Positions 1 to 10,526 are shown, numbered from the stretch's first letter. The stretch: DNA of 33,708 bases from an uncultured Clostridia bacterium (GCA_947629355.1 CANRDJ010000013.1:1-33708); one strand, 5' to 3'. Notes: a model not told the origin generated them from the sequence alone. Made by a program: numbers and translations.

Positions 1-436
1 AAAGTCCTTATTTTTAGGAACTTTCTTTAATACAATCATTTTTTTACTAAAATAGATTTTACTTTAAAAACTAACCTTTTTTCCTTATTTTACTTTGAAT
101 AATAAAAAAGTTTTTTTATTATATATAATTATTTTGTTTTTTTGATTAATCATTTGTAAATAAAAAATAGCACCCTAATTTATTATAGAGCGCTATAAAT
201 TTGCTAATATTTAAATTTCAAAGTTCTTAGTCATACCAATAAAACGATAAAATTAAATATTTCTTAATTGATATTCTTTACATTTTTAGTTATATTTATT
301 ATTTATACATTTTTCTTTTTCAACATTTTTTGGAATTTTTGTATATTTATATGTTACTTTCAGTGTAATTTGAATTAATTAGCAGTATACAGAGCAGGAT
401 TACCCTGCATTGCACCATTCCTTTCACAAAACAAAT

Positions 437-1822
437 TTATTTCACAATTTGCCATGTATCTCCAACCTTTTCTTTGTTAATTTGGATGTCAGATGATAGA
501 GAAACTACGGGACGCACAGGATACGCAATACCGTTATGGCCGTTTTTAGAATTATACAAGCTGTAAGCACCCACGCTACCAATCTCTACATCGTGCACAC
601 GGAAATCCGCAAGACTGGAGTTTGCAATCATACAACGAGACGAAAGCCAATATCTGTCGTAGTTTGAAGTTGTGTTGTTAGTTACATCTTTTATGAATAT
701 GTTTTGATATGTTTCATTCTTCCAATCATTTTTCTGCATTTCTCTATACCAATAAGTTTGGGTTATTTTTATTTTGCTTTCTGCTTTTTTTGCTTCTGTT
801 TGATTTATTAATTTATTTTGCTCACCTAAATCATATTCCGTTCCTTGTTTGTCATCTACCCATCCTTTTTTCTCTTTTGCAAATATTTCTGGGTAATATC
901 TGCATCCATCATCTGTATATTCTTTTGTACCTCCATATTTTCCTGTTTCTACATATGAGTTTTCATATTGTGTGTAATCATATTTTGTCTTATCTTCTAT
1001 ATCTTCTATTTTTAGGTTTTGGGCTGTTCCTTTGCTTGTTGAATATAGGGTGCTACACACTTCATCTAGTAAATATACTGCGTTATTATATCCGTTATAT
1101 TCATATAAATATACTTTTGATTTAGTTGGTTTTTCACTTATTAATCTTAAGTTTCCATTTTTTACATCTAATACTTTCCATTTTAAGTCTGTTTCTTGGC
1201 TTATTTGACTTTTTGAATTATATTCTGTTGTCACTCCATTAATTTTTGCTTCTTTTAATCCCGAATATTCTTGCAAGTCTTTAATAACTTGTGTATTTTC
1301 ATTTACTGTTACTGGATTTGTTTGTAAAATATTTTCATAATTTACGTAGTCTCCTATTTTTATACCTGATTCTTTTTCTTCATATAATATATTTCCTTTT
1401 TCATCTTGTGTCCATTTAACATCTTTTACCATTCCATTTTCTATTATGAATAAATTCCCTTTTTCACTTTCATATGTTCCTTCTTTTTCTGAAAAACCTT
1501 CGGGTAAATTATCCTTTAATTTATCCAAATCTAAATTTCCTTGATTATTATATGAATCCCATACTGCAACTTGTAATTGTTCTTTGTCTATCTCTTTTTG
1601 TGTTTGTTTTGTAGCCTCTCTTGCTTTGTTAAATAATCCTCCTTGAAGGGATACATTCACCGTTACTCCTACTAATATTAACATTATAATTATTGTGATT
1701 ATTAATGCTATTAGGGTTATTCCTCTGTGGTTTTTCAACTCAATTTGGTATTCATTATTAGTATTCCTTACAGATAGCTTATTTACAAGGTTTTCATTTA
1801 GTTCTATATATACTTTTTTCAT
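437..1822 (-). CDS. Prepilin-like protein (N-terminal GITLIALIITIIIMLILVGVTVNVSL methylation/TM segment) with C-terminal C-type-lectin-like, DGR-target-like domain
   Basis: Type IV prepilin-like N-terminus; C-terminal YWLSSR...AYPVRPVVSLSSDIQ motif; GC-richer 3' end than the body of the gene. Confidence 0.8.
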   Translation of the reverse strand: MKKVYIELNENLVNKLSVRNTNNEYQIELKNHRGITLIALIITIIIMLILVGVTVNVSLQGGLFNKAREATKQTQKEIDKEQLQVAVWDSYNNQGNLDLDKLKDNLPEGFSEKEGTYESEKGNLFIIENGMVKDVKWTQDEKGNILYEEKESGIKIGDYVNYENILQTNPVTVNENTQVIKDLQEYSGLKEAKINGVTTEYNSKSQISQETDLKWKVLDVKNGNLRLISEKPTKSKVYLYEYNGYNNAVYLLDEVCSTLYSTSKGTAQNLKIEDIEDKTKYDYTQYENSYVETGKYGGTKEYTDDGCRYYPEIFAKEKKGWVDDKQGTEYDLGEQNKLINQTEAKKAESKIKITQTYWYREMQKNDWKNETYQNIFIKDVTNNTTSNYDRYWLSSRCMIANSSLADFRVHDVEIGSVGAYSLYNSKNGHNGIAYPVRPVVSLSSDIQINKEKVGDTWQIVK

Positions 1823-2128
1823 TTGTTTTTTCCCTCTTTCTTTTCGTTAGATTTTTAATAACAAAATTAAATAATTGATATTATTTACATCTTTAGTTGT
1901 GTTTATTATAATTTATACATTTTTCTTTTTCAATATTTCTTGGAATTTTTATATGTTATATAATTTATTATTTACATATTTTATTTTTACTATAATTTAT
2001 TTCATTCTTATTTTTAAATAATTTATTAACTAATAAAAAATATCAAAACTTTTGATATTCTTTTTCATTTTTTAGTTAATTACTTTTATATTTTTTTATA
2101 CATATCTCAAGATGGTTCTAGAACCAAT

Positions 2129-3368
2129 TTAAAGTCCTGCAGTATATCCGTGTGGACCAAGCTATTTGCAGATTAAATCCACCTGTTAAAGCATCTACAT
2201 CTATTATTTCTCCTGCAAAATATAATCCTTTTATAATTTTAGATTCCATAGTTTTTGGATTTATCTCTTTTGTATCTATTCCCCCTGATGTAATAATAGC
2301 CTCTGTTATTGGTCTTATACCGTTTATAGTAATTTTAAAACATTTAAGTATATTTATTATTCTTTGTCTTTCTTCTTTCGTTATTTCATTTACTCTTTTG
2401 TACGGATTTATTTTTGTCTTTTCTATTATTACTGGAATTAGCTTTTGTGGAAGTAATTTCTCTAAACTATTTTTAAACTCTTTATTTTTTACTTTCTCAA
2501 AATCCCTTAAAATTCTTATATCTAACTTTTCTTCTGTTAGTGCAGGCTTTAAATCTATTTCAAGTTTTATATTTCCCTCTTCAAACAATTTATCTATATT
2601 TTTATATCTTATTAAATGAGCTGATGCACTTAATATTATTGGTCCTGATACACCATAATGTGTAAATAACATTTCTCCAAAGTCTTCATATATAACTTTG
2701 TTATTATTTTTTAGTTTTATTGCAACATTTCTTAAAGATAATCCTTGAAGTTTTCTACATTCTTCATCTTTTGAAATAAGCGGTATTAGTGATGGTCTTA
2801 TTCTAGTTACAGTATGTCCTAATTCTTTTGCAAGCATATATCCATCACCATTGGATCCTGTTGCTGGATAGCTTTTACCTCCTGTTGCGAGTATTACTTT
2901 ATCTGCATTTAATTCTTCTCCCGTATTTAGTTTTACTCCTTTTACTAAGCCATCATCTACAATTATTTTTTTTACCTCAGTGTTTGTTAATATCATAACA
3001 TTTGATCTCTTTAATATTTTTAGTAAAGCATTCAATACATCTTGAGATTTGTCAGAAATAGGAAATATTCTTCCTCCTCTTTCTATTTTAGTTTTAACTC
3101 CTTCATTTTCTAATAAATCTATAATATCATTATTATCAAAATTCTTTAGAGCTCCATAAAGAAACTTTCCATTACATGGTGTATTTTCAATGAATCCATT
3201 TATATCTGTGCTATTTGTTATATTACATCTGCCTTTTCCTGTTATAAGTAGCTTTTTCCCACATGAATTCATTTTTTCAATTATTGTTACTCTATCTCCA
3301 ATATTTGCTGCTGATATTCCCGCTATCATTCCCGCAGGTCCTCCACCAATTATGATAACTTTGTTCAT
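2129..3368 (-). CDS. BaiN/HI0933-family NAD(P)/FAD-dependent oxidoreductase; the C-terminus needs +1 at CGG (2148-2150), giving ...AWSTGYTAGL*
   Basis: N-terminal GGGPAGMIAGISAA dinucleotide-binding motif, TGKGRCNITN, TGGKSYPATGSNGDGY, GGFNLQIAWSTG; 1240 nt = 3x413+1. Confidence 0.9.
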
Positions 3369-3424
3369 TTATATTATCCTCCGTTATGAATTGTAATTTG
3401 TTTTGTTAAATTTATTGCAAATGT

Positions 3425-3495
3425 GTAGGGGCGGAATCAATTTCCGCCCGAAAAACAATAAATAATTCGCGGGCAGATATGGAATCTGCCCCTAC
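3425..3495. repeat. GC-rich palindromic intergenic repeat (GTAGGGGC...GCCCCTAC), REP/MITE-like
   Basis: Terminal inverted arms GTAGGGGC/GCCCCTAC, each arm with its own hairpin (GGCGGA..TCCGCC; GGGCAGAT..ATCTGCCC); related element at 21820-21896. Confidence 0.8.
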
Positions 3496-3542
3496 GGATA
3501 TAAAAATTAATTTAATTCAACAAACAACAATTTTTTATTTAA

Positions 3543-4784
3543 TTAAAGCATTGATACTGCTTTCATAACTCCGATCTTTCCATACTCATATGTGAGTCCA
3601 CCTTGCATAAATGCAATATAAGGTTTCCTTATTGGTGCATCACAAGATAGTTCTATTGATGAACCTTGTGTAAATGCTCCTGCTGCCATTATAACTTGAT
3701 CTGTATATCCTGGCATATCCCATGGTTCTGGAACAGATGATGAATCTATTGGAGACGCAGCTTGTATACCTTGACAGAATTTTATTAATTTTTCTTTATC
3801 TCCGAATTCTATTGTTTGAACAATGTCCGACCTTTTATCATTATATCTTGGTTCTACACTGTATCCTAATTCCTCAAGTATTTTACTTGCAAATATAGCT
3901 GTTTTTACGCTGCTGGCAACAACTTGCGGTGCAAAAAATAATCCTTGTAGTATTTGCTTGTTTATTCCCAAACTAGGTCCTACTTCTTTGCCAAGTCCTG
4001 GTGCTGTTAACCTTTCACTTGCTAGTTCTATTAAATCTTTTTTTCCTACTATATAAGCTCCATTTGGTGCTATTCCACCACCTAAATTTTTTATTAGAGA
4101 ACCAACTACAATATCTGCTCCTACTTCAGTAGGTTCTTTTTTCCCTACAAATTCACAATAGCAATTGTCTATCATAACAATTGTATCTTTGCTTATTTTT
4201 TTTATTAGTTTTATTACTTTGTCTACTTTTTCTAAATCTATAGTCTTTCTTAAAGAATATCCTCTAGAACGTTGTATTTCCACTAATTTCACATTACTCT
4301 TTTTTAATCTTTCTTCTATTGCCTTATAATCAAAGTCATTATCTACTAAGTCAATTTGTTCGTAATTTATTCCATAGCTTATTAAAGAACTATTATTTTC
4401 TTCTATTCCTATTACCTCATCTAATGTGTCATACGGTTTACCTGAAATACTAATTAAAGTATCTCCTGGTCTTAGTATTCCAAATAGTGCTGTAGAAATT
4501 GCATGTGTTCCTGATATAAATTGTGTTCTTACTAGACTATCTTCTGCTTTAAAAATATCTGCAAATATTTTTTCTATAGTATCTCTTCCAATATCTCCAT
4601 ATCCATATCCAGTTGTTCCATTAAAATGCATTTCTGATAAATTGTATTTTTGGAAAGACATCAAAACCTTTAAACTATTAAGCTCTGCTATTTTTTCTAT
4701 TTTATGAAATATTGGCTTTAAATCATTTTCTATCTCTTTTGATAATTTTATAATTTCTTCTTTTATTCCAAATTCTTTGTACAT
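3543..4784 (-). CDS. Methionine gamma-lyase family / aluminium-resistance-like PLP-dependent protein
   Basis: FNGTTGYGYGDIGRDTIEKIFADIF, RTQFISGTHAISTALFGILRPGD, GSLIKNLGGGIAPNGAYIVGK motifs. Confidence 0.88.
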   Translation of the reverse strand: MYKEFGIKEEIIKLSKEIENDLKPIFHKIEKIAELNSLKVLMSFQKYNLSEMHFNGTTGYGYGDIGRDTIEKIFADIFKAEDSLVRTQFISGTHAISTALFGILRPGDTLISISGKPYDTLDEVIGIEENNSSLISYGINYEQIDLVDNDFDYKAIEERLKKSNVKLVEIQRSRGYSLRKTIDLEKVDKVIKLIKKISKDTIVMIDNCYCEFVGKKEPTEVGADIVVGSLIKNLGGGIAPNGAYIVGKKDLIELASERLTAPGLGKEVGPSLGINKQILQGLFFAPQVVASSVKTAIFASKILEELGYSVEPRYNDKRSDIVQTIEFGDKEKLIKFCQGIQAASPIDSSSVPEPWDMPGYTDQVIMAAGAFTQGSSIELSCDAPIRKPYIAFMQGGLTYEYGKIGVMKAVSML

Positions 4785-4841
4785 AGGAAACTCCTTTTTT
4801 GTTTAAGTATTTAGGCGGACAATCAAGTCCGCCTCTGTCTT

Positions 4842-6188
4842 TTAATCATCAATTTCTTTTTTATCTTCATCCTCGTCTTTATTATATTCATCTTGCTCTT
4901 CTATATTATTTCTACAGGCCTTTACCCATATTATTCTTTTGTCCTCATACTCTTCGATTTTATATGTTACTTTATCTGTTTCAATTATTGGATTTTCATT
5001 ATCTAATGGTATTCTTCCTAATTTCTCTATTAAATATCCTGATAATGTATCATATTCTCCCTCAGGGATTTCAACATTTAAAATTTTTCTTAAATCATGT
5101 ATAGATACACTACCATTTATCATATAAGTGTTATCGTCTATCTTTTCATAATCTTTTTTTTCATCATCATATTCATCAAATATGTTTCCTACTAACTCTT
5201 CTATTATATCCTCCATTGTGACTAATCCTGCTGTTCCACCATATTCATCCAATACTATTGCCAACTGGTGTTTGTTTCTCTGTAAATCTTTAAACAATTC
5301 ATTTATTTGCTTATTTTCAGATACGAAATATGCTTCTCTTAATAAATTAGATATTTTTACCTTTTCTTTTTTACTAACACTTGCAATCAAATCTTTTATG
5401 AATAAAAGTCCTATAATATTATCAATATTATCTTCGTATACTGGTATTCTACTATATTTATATTCATCTAAATCCTTCAAAATATCTCCTATATCAGAAT
5501 TAATATCTATTGCATAAATATCTTTTCTATGTATCATTATTTCAGATACCACTTTGTCATTAAATTCAAATACATTGTTTATAAGTTCTTTTTCTTCCTC
5601 TTCAATTGATCCTTTTTCCTCTCCAACATCTACCATCATTCTTATTTCTTCTTCTGTAACTGTTCCCTCATCAGTTTCACTTATTCCAAATAATCTCGAA
5701 ATTCCATTTGTAGATGCTGTAAGTAATTTTACGAATGGAGCCGTAATAATAGATATTGCTCTAACTATTCGTACTGTACTAAATGCTATTTTTTCTGCAT
5801 TTTTCATTGCTAATCTTTTTGGTACTAACTCTCCAAATACAAGAGAAAAATATGAAAGTATCATTGTAATTATAACTATTGATATACTCTTCCAAACAGA
5901 TAATCCTAATGGAATTAATTTTTCTAAAACAGGTGATAAATCATCTGCAAATGCATCTGCTGCAAATGCACTAGATAAAAATCCTGCAAGTGTAATTCCT
6001 ATTTGTATTGTAGCTAAAAATTTACTTGGCTCTTTAAGCATTTTCTTTATTTGTTTGGCTTTTTTATTTCCTTCTTTTGCTTGTTTTTCAATCTTTGCAT
6101 CATTTATTGAAATGAATGCTATTTCTGTCGCTGCAAAAAAGCTATTTACAAAAATTAATATGGCTAATACTATGAGCTGTGTTGCCAT
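4842..6188 (-). CDS. CNNM/CorC (hemolysin C)-family transporter with CBS pair and CorC_HlyC domain
   Basis: N-terminal DUF21-type TM domain, EIMIHRKDIYAID CBS region, LDEYGGTAGLVTMEDIIEELVGNI. Confidence 0.92.
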   Translation of the reverse strand: MATQLIVLAILIFVNSFFAATEIAFISINDAKIEKQAKEGNKKAKQIKKMLKEPSKFLATIQIGITLAGFLSSAFAADAFADDLSPVLEKLIPLGLSVWKSISIVIITMILSYFSLVFGELVPKRLAMKNAEKIAFSTVRIVRAISIITAPFVKLLTASTNGISRLFGISETDEGTVTEEEIRMMVDVGEEKGSIEEEEKELINNVFEFNDKVVSEIMIHRKDIYAIDINSDIGDILKDLDEYKYSRIPVYEDNIDNIIGLLFIKDLIASVSKKEKVKISNLLREAYFVSENKQINELFKDLQRNKHQLAIVLDEYGGTAGLVTMEDIIEELVGNIFDEYDDEKKDYEKIDDNTYMINGSVSIHDLRKILNVEIPEGEYDTLSGYLIEKLGRIPLDNENPIIETDKVTYKIEEYEDKRIIWVKACRNNIEEQDEYNKDEDEDKKEIDD

Positions 6189-6286
6189 TAATCTATTTCA
6201 CTCTTCCCTTCTTTTCATATAATTTTATAATTTCACATGAGATATTATATATTGTATGCAAATAAATGTCAAGGAAAGTGCCTTAA

Positions 6287-7564
6287 TTACATACCTGTTT
6301 TAGGAAGTTTTACCTCTACTTTACTTCTGCTATTCTTTACTGTAGTCTTAGTTTTTTTATTATCAACTTCGATATTCGGTTCTTGCTCGGAATTAATTAC
6401 ATTAATAGTAGCTTCTTCATTTAAATCTAATTTAACTTCAATAAGTTTATTATATAATTCATATCCTTCTAAAGTTTTAGTTTCCCTAATATTGTATATT
6501 CCCGGCAATAAATTGTCTATTTCTATTTGTCCATTTTTATTTGTAGTAAGTCCTGTATATAATACATTTTTGTCTTTATCTAATAATTCAAATTCTACTC
6601 CCTCTAAAGTATTTTTACCTGTATTATCTTTTTTTACAATTATTATTTTTGTACTATTTTTTGTATAATATACCTTTTTTGTACCTTTTCCATCTTCATA
6701 TGTATAACCAGTTAATGCATAATTTTGCAAACTACTGTCTCTTGATTCTCCATACAGAACTGGTTTTGTTGCAACCTCTCCTGATACATTAATGGTAAAA
6801 TTTCCATCCTTTGTAATGTTTGTCGTTGGTATTAATATCTTAAACTCTTCGTTTGCTTTAAATTCTTTTTTCTTCTTATTATTTTTATCTGTTATTTTAA
6901 CACCTTCAATCTCTAAGTTTTTAATTTCTACTACGTATTTACTAAAGCTAGCATTTGCTGATACAGTAAAAGTTTGTGATACGTATTTATTATCTAAACT
7001 ATCGATTTGCCATAAACTATTTTTTTGATTTACTGTAAGTTCTGATGATACTTTTGTATTATAAGAGCTTCTCGCAGCTTTAACTATTTGTTTTAATGCA
7101 TTTAAAGTTCTTTTGCTTGACTCTCCATATTCGCTGTTAGCCGAATATTCATTTACATCCCTATTTGTAAGCATACAATATACTGCTTGTTTTGTTGCTA
7201 AATATGCTTCTTCTTCACTTTTACATCCTAATTGTGATATTGTTTTGTATGGATACCCATTTATTATTGCTCTCCAAACCATTACATTATTTACTAATTT
7301 ATTTACATCAACTGTCTGTGGAGTTCCTATTTCTACACCTGGTAAATCCCTGTTCATACAATATGCAGGATATTCTTTTCCATTTACTTTATATACTGCC
7401 ATATGGGTATGTATTCCTAATCCATTCCATATAAGCAAACCGTCTGTTTTTTTAGTTGCGTATATATAAGCAGTATCTATTGGTGTTGTAGCACTACTTT
7501 TCACTGGTATTAAATTTATTAATATTACTATTAAACTAATTATTATTGATATTTTTTTATTCAA
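6287..7564 (-). CDS. Thioester-domain / SpaA-like surface adhesin ending in LPKTGM*
   Basis: Signal peptide, AYCMNRDLPG and AYLATKQAVYCM thioester-type motifs, SpaA-like repeat (FELLDKDKNVLYTGLTTNKNGQIEIDNLLPGIYNIRETKTLEGY), C-terminal LPKTG. Confidence 0.85.
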   Translation of the reverse strand: MNKKISIIISLIVILINLIPVKSSATTPIDTAYIYATKKTDGLLIWNGLGIHTHMAVYKVNGKEYPAYCMNRDLPGVEIGTPQTVDVNKLVNNVMVWRAIINGYPYKTISQLGCKSEEEAYLATKQAVYCMLTNRDVNEYSANSEYGESSKRTLNALKQIVKAARSSYNTKVSSELTVNQKNSLWQIDSLDNKYVSQTFTVSANASFSKYVVEIKNLEIEGVKITDKNNKKKKEFKANEEFKILIPTTNITKDGNFTINVSGEVATKPVLYGESRDSSLQNYALTGYTYEDGKGTKKVYYTKNSTKIIIVKKDNTGKNTLEGVEFELLDKDKNVLYTGLTTNKNGQIEIDNLLPGIYNIRETKTLEGYELYNKLIEVKLDLNEEATINVINSEQEPNIEVDNKKTKTTVKNSRSKVEVKLPKTGM

Positions 7565-7566
7565 AA

Positions 7567-8166
7567 TTATTCCTCCTTTATTTCTACTCCTTGTATACAG
7601 AGTCTTTTATTTGGTTTGTTTTCTACACATGTTATTAATGTTATTTTATTTTCTTTTGTTTCTTGTAAATATGACCAATCTGTATCTTCTATTATTTTAG
7701 TTAATTCTATAGAATAAGTTCTTATTCCATATTTAGTTATATATTTTATCCTATCTCCTTTTTTTAATTCTTTAAGCCTTGCAAAATAATTTATAGGATA
7801 TCCCCTATTATGAGCTGCAAGGCCTACATTCCCTTGCCATTCAGAAGTGTTTTCAAAATGGCCTACATATTCTAGCATTACTTCTTGATTTGTTCCTTCA
7901 GAAATTGGAGCTATCAAATTTATTTTTGAAATCTCAACTTGCCATATATCTTCTTTAATTTCTTCTGTTCCTTCTGATTCTTCTTTTGATTCACTATATT
8001 TCATAATTTCTTCATTTTTATTCTCATTATTTTTTTCTATTATGCTTATTTTTACATATTCATATAGTTCACCCAATTTATTAAATGAAAAATTAAATAT
8101 AAAAAAAATACATAAAGATATAATTAAAGAAATTATAAAAACATTTCTTTTAGTATAATTAATCAG
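7567..8166 (-). CDS. Class D-type sortase; N-terminal TM restored by a likely CTG start at 8166 (the ORF track starts at an internal TTG, 8076)
   Basis: LAAHNRG and LITCVENKPNKRLCIQG catalytic motifs; upstream in-frame INYTKRNVFIISLIISLCIFFIFNFSFNK hydrophobic segment after AGAGGTGAT RBS. Confidence 0.8.
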   Translation of the reverse strand: MINYTKRNVFIISLIISLCIFFIFNFSFNKLGELYEYVKISIIEKNNENKNEEIMKYSESKEESEGTEEIKEDIWQVEISKINLIAPISEGTNQEVMLEYVGHFENTSEWQGNVGLAAHNRGYPINYFARLKELKKGDRIKYITKYGIRTYSIELTKIIEDTDWSYLQETKENKITLITCVENKPNKRLCIQGVEIKEE

Positions 8167-8421
8167 ATAGGCATCACCTCTTAAATATTAAATTTAATAA
8201 ATTTGGATTCTAAAAAGAAAAAAACTTTTAAGATTTTAAAAAATTGTAAGAACTACAATTTAGAACATTTTTATTTTACTACTCTATCACACATTTGTAA
8301 AGAATTTTTCATCGACAAAAAATTACAAAACACTACATGTTACCAACTATATAGTATTATGTTATTGTTTTTTTATTTTATTTTGATATAATTATCTTGA
8401 AGAAATGAGTTGATGATAATT

Positions 8422-9157
8422 ATGATTTTAAAATGTATTACTTTTAATATGCGTCATGGTGAAGGTCTTGATCGGAAAAATAGATATAAGAAGGCAGGCA
8501 ATGCTTTTAAAAAAATATAAACCAGATATCATTTTCTTGCAAGAAATTGACATGTATACTAAAAGAGCTTACAATAGAAATCAATTATATATTCTTAGCA
8601 GATATACAGGTCTTACATATAGAGCTATAGGAACAAATATTAAATATAGTAATGGATTTTTTGGTGATGGGATTATTTCTAAATTTCCTATTGAATATTC
8701 TGCTAATTATTTATCACCTTTAACTAATCCCTCTCATGAACAAAGAGGTATTTTATGTAATAAAATTTCTTTTGGAAATATAAAAATAAACGTTTTTTCT
8801 GTTCATATGTCAACATTTGAAAATGAAAGAGTACTGACTTCAAAGGAATTACTTAAGATTATCTCTAAAATAAATAAAACCGAACCAATTATTATTGGTG
8901 GGGATTTTAATGTGGGGATTACAAAAATTGGAAATCACAAATATTTACATACTCCTAAAGAAAAATATGAGGAATATGAAATATTAAAACAAAAATTAAT
9001 GTCTATTGAGAATACTGAAAATACTTGGTTTTCTACTGAAGGGAATGGATGTATTGATTCATTTTTTTATTCAAAGCATTTAAAACTTATAAGATATAAA
9101 GTGATAGAAACAAAAGTATCAGACCACTATCCTATTTATGTTGAATTTTTAATTTAA
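8422..9157 (+). CDS. Endonuclease/exonuclease/phosphatase-family protein; +1 at CGG 8473-8475
   Basis: MILKCITFNMRHGEGLD + GKIDIRRQAMLLKKYKPDIIFLQEID ... GGDFNVG ... SDHYPIYVEF; 736 nt = 3x245+1. Confidence 0.88.
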
Positions 9158-9166
9158 AAGCAGAAG

Positions 9167-9841
9167 CTATATAGCTTCTGCCCTTGTTTCATCATTTTCT
9201 TTTTTATTTATTACTTCTAAGCTACCTATTGATACTTCATAAGCAACTCTTTTTTCTACTCTTCCATCCTCAAATTTTTTCTCATAAGTTCTACTCTGTA
9301 CTCTACCTATTATTTTAACTTCTGTTCCAACTTCCATATTTTCACAAAATCTAGCATTTCTTCCCCATGCAATACATGGTATGTAATCTGATTTGTTATA
9401 TGCTCTATTTACAGCAAGCAAAATGTCTGCAATTTCTCTTCCAAATGGAGTTTGTCTATATATTGGCTTTTTACATACATATCCAGTTAATACCACTTCA
9501 TTTGATATTTTTTCTTTCTGCTCATCTTGTTCTTCATCTTTGTATTCCATTATATCCTTTGCAAATACTGTAAGAACTAATTTATTTTTTTCATTTTCAT
9601 AGCTATTATATGACCTAAATTGTCCTTCTATAACAACCTTTCTTCCTATACTTAAATCAAAATTTGCAATTAATCTTTCTGATATTGTTATAGGAATTAT
9701 GTCATGATTTTCGCTTAAACGTGGTATCTCCAAATTAAATAAATAAAAACTTTCTCCATAAATTTCGTGACTAAATGTTTTATCACTAACAATATTACCT
9801 ATTAAAACTAGATAATTATTTTCTGTATAATTTGTAATCAA
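9167..9841 (-). CDS. Single-stranded DNA-binding-family protein with tandem OB folds
   Basis: VVLTGYVCKKPIYRQTPFGREIADILLAVNRAYNKSDYIPCIAWGRNARF. Confidence 0.8.
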   Translation of the reverse strand: MITNYTENNYLVLIGNIVSDKTFSHEIYGESFYLFNLEIPRLSENHDIIPITISERLIANFDLSIGRKVVIEGQFRSYNSYENEKNKLVLTVFAKDIMEYKDEEQDEQKEKISNEVVLTGYVCKKPIYRQTPFGREIADILLAVNRAYNKSDYIPCIAWGRNARFCENMEVGTEVKIIGRVQSRTYEKKFEDGRVEKRVAYEVSIGSLEVINKKENDETRAEAI

Positions 9842-9974
9842 TTTGTTTTCCTCCCTTTTACTTTTCTATAGTATTTTATTCGCTACCTTTGTGTTTTAGA
9901 ATACTAATTTTATATTTAACAATACTATTATACTACTTTTGGGAAGATTTGTCTACATAAAATGGTAAATTTAT

Positions 9975-10451
9975 CTATTTTTTTATTTCAAGTACTTTAT
10001 ATTTTGCTACTCCTCCTGGAGTTTGGGCCTCTACAACTTGATTCTTCTTTGCTCCAAGTAGTGCAACACCAATTGGAGATTCATTAGATATTTTGTTTTG
10101 TGATAAATCCACTTCTGTTGAACCTACTATTGTATATACTAATTCTTCATTGTATTCCATATCTAATACTTTTACTTTGTTTCCTACTTGTACAGTTTTT
10201 GTATCTATTTCAGATTCATCTATTATTCTAGCATACCTTAATTTGTTTTCTAGTTCTGCAATTTTAATTTCATTTGATGCCTGAGCATTTTTTGCTTCAT
10301 CATATTCAGAGTTTTCTGATAAATCTCCAAAGCCTAATGCAACTTTAATACGCTCTGATATTTCTGTTCTTTTTTCAGTTTTTAGATATTCTAACTCTTT
10401 TTCTAAATTATCATATCCTTCCTGTGTTAATAATACTTCTTTTTCTTCCAT
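9975..10451 (-). CDS. greA: Transcription elongation factor GreA
   Basis: LTQEGYDNLEKELEYLKTEKRTEISERIKVALGFGDLSENSEYDEAKNAQ. Confidence 0.95.
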   Translation of the reverse strand: MEEKEVLLTQEGYDNLEKELEYLKTEKRTEISERIKVALGFGDLSENSEYDEAKNAQASNEIKIAELENKLRYARIIDESEIDTKTVQVGNKVKVLDMEYNEELVYTIVGSTEVDLSQNKISNESPIGVALLGAKKNQVVEAQTPGGVAKYKVLEIKK

Positions 10452-10526
10452 TTAGCATTTCTCCTTTAAATATTATTTAATAATATTACTCTAGTATTAT
10501 AATTTTGTCAAGTAAAAGAATTAAAT

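Noticed and set aside
709-1125. Plus-strand ORF antisense to the prepilin gene (and similar ORFs at 2152, 3190, 3823, 4426, 4799, 4939, 5182, 5554, 6237, 6792, 7113, 7192, 9367, 9393, 10093, 16470, 16735, 16785, 17116, 18010, 21305, 23011, 23410, 28426, 30204, 30474, 31901)
   Set aside because: Low-complexity Phe/Leu/Ser/Ile-rich translations lying opposite well-supported genes in AT-rich DNA; no RBS or family motifs.
8203-8391. 62-aa ORF upstream of the EEP gene
   Set aside because: Intergenic, no convincing RBS or recognisable motif.
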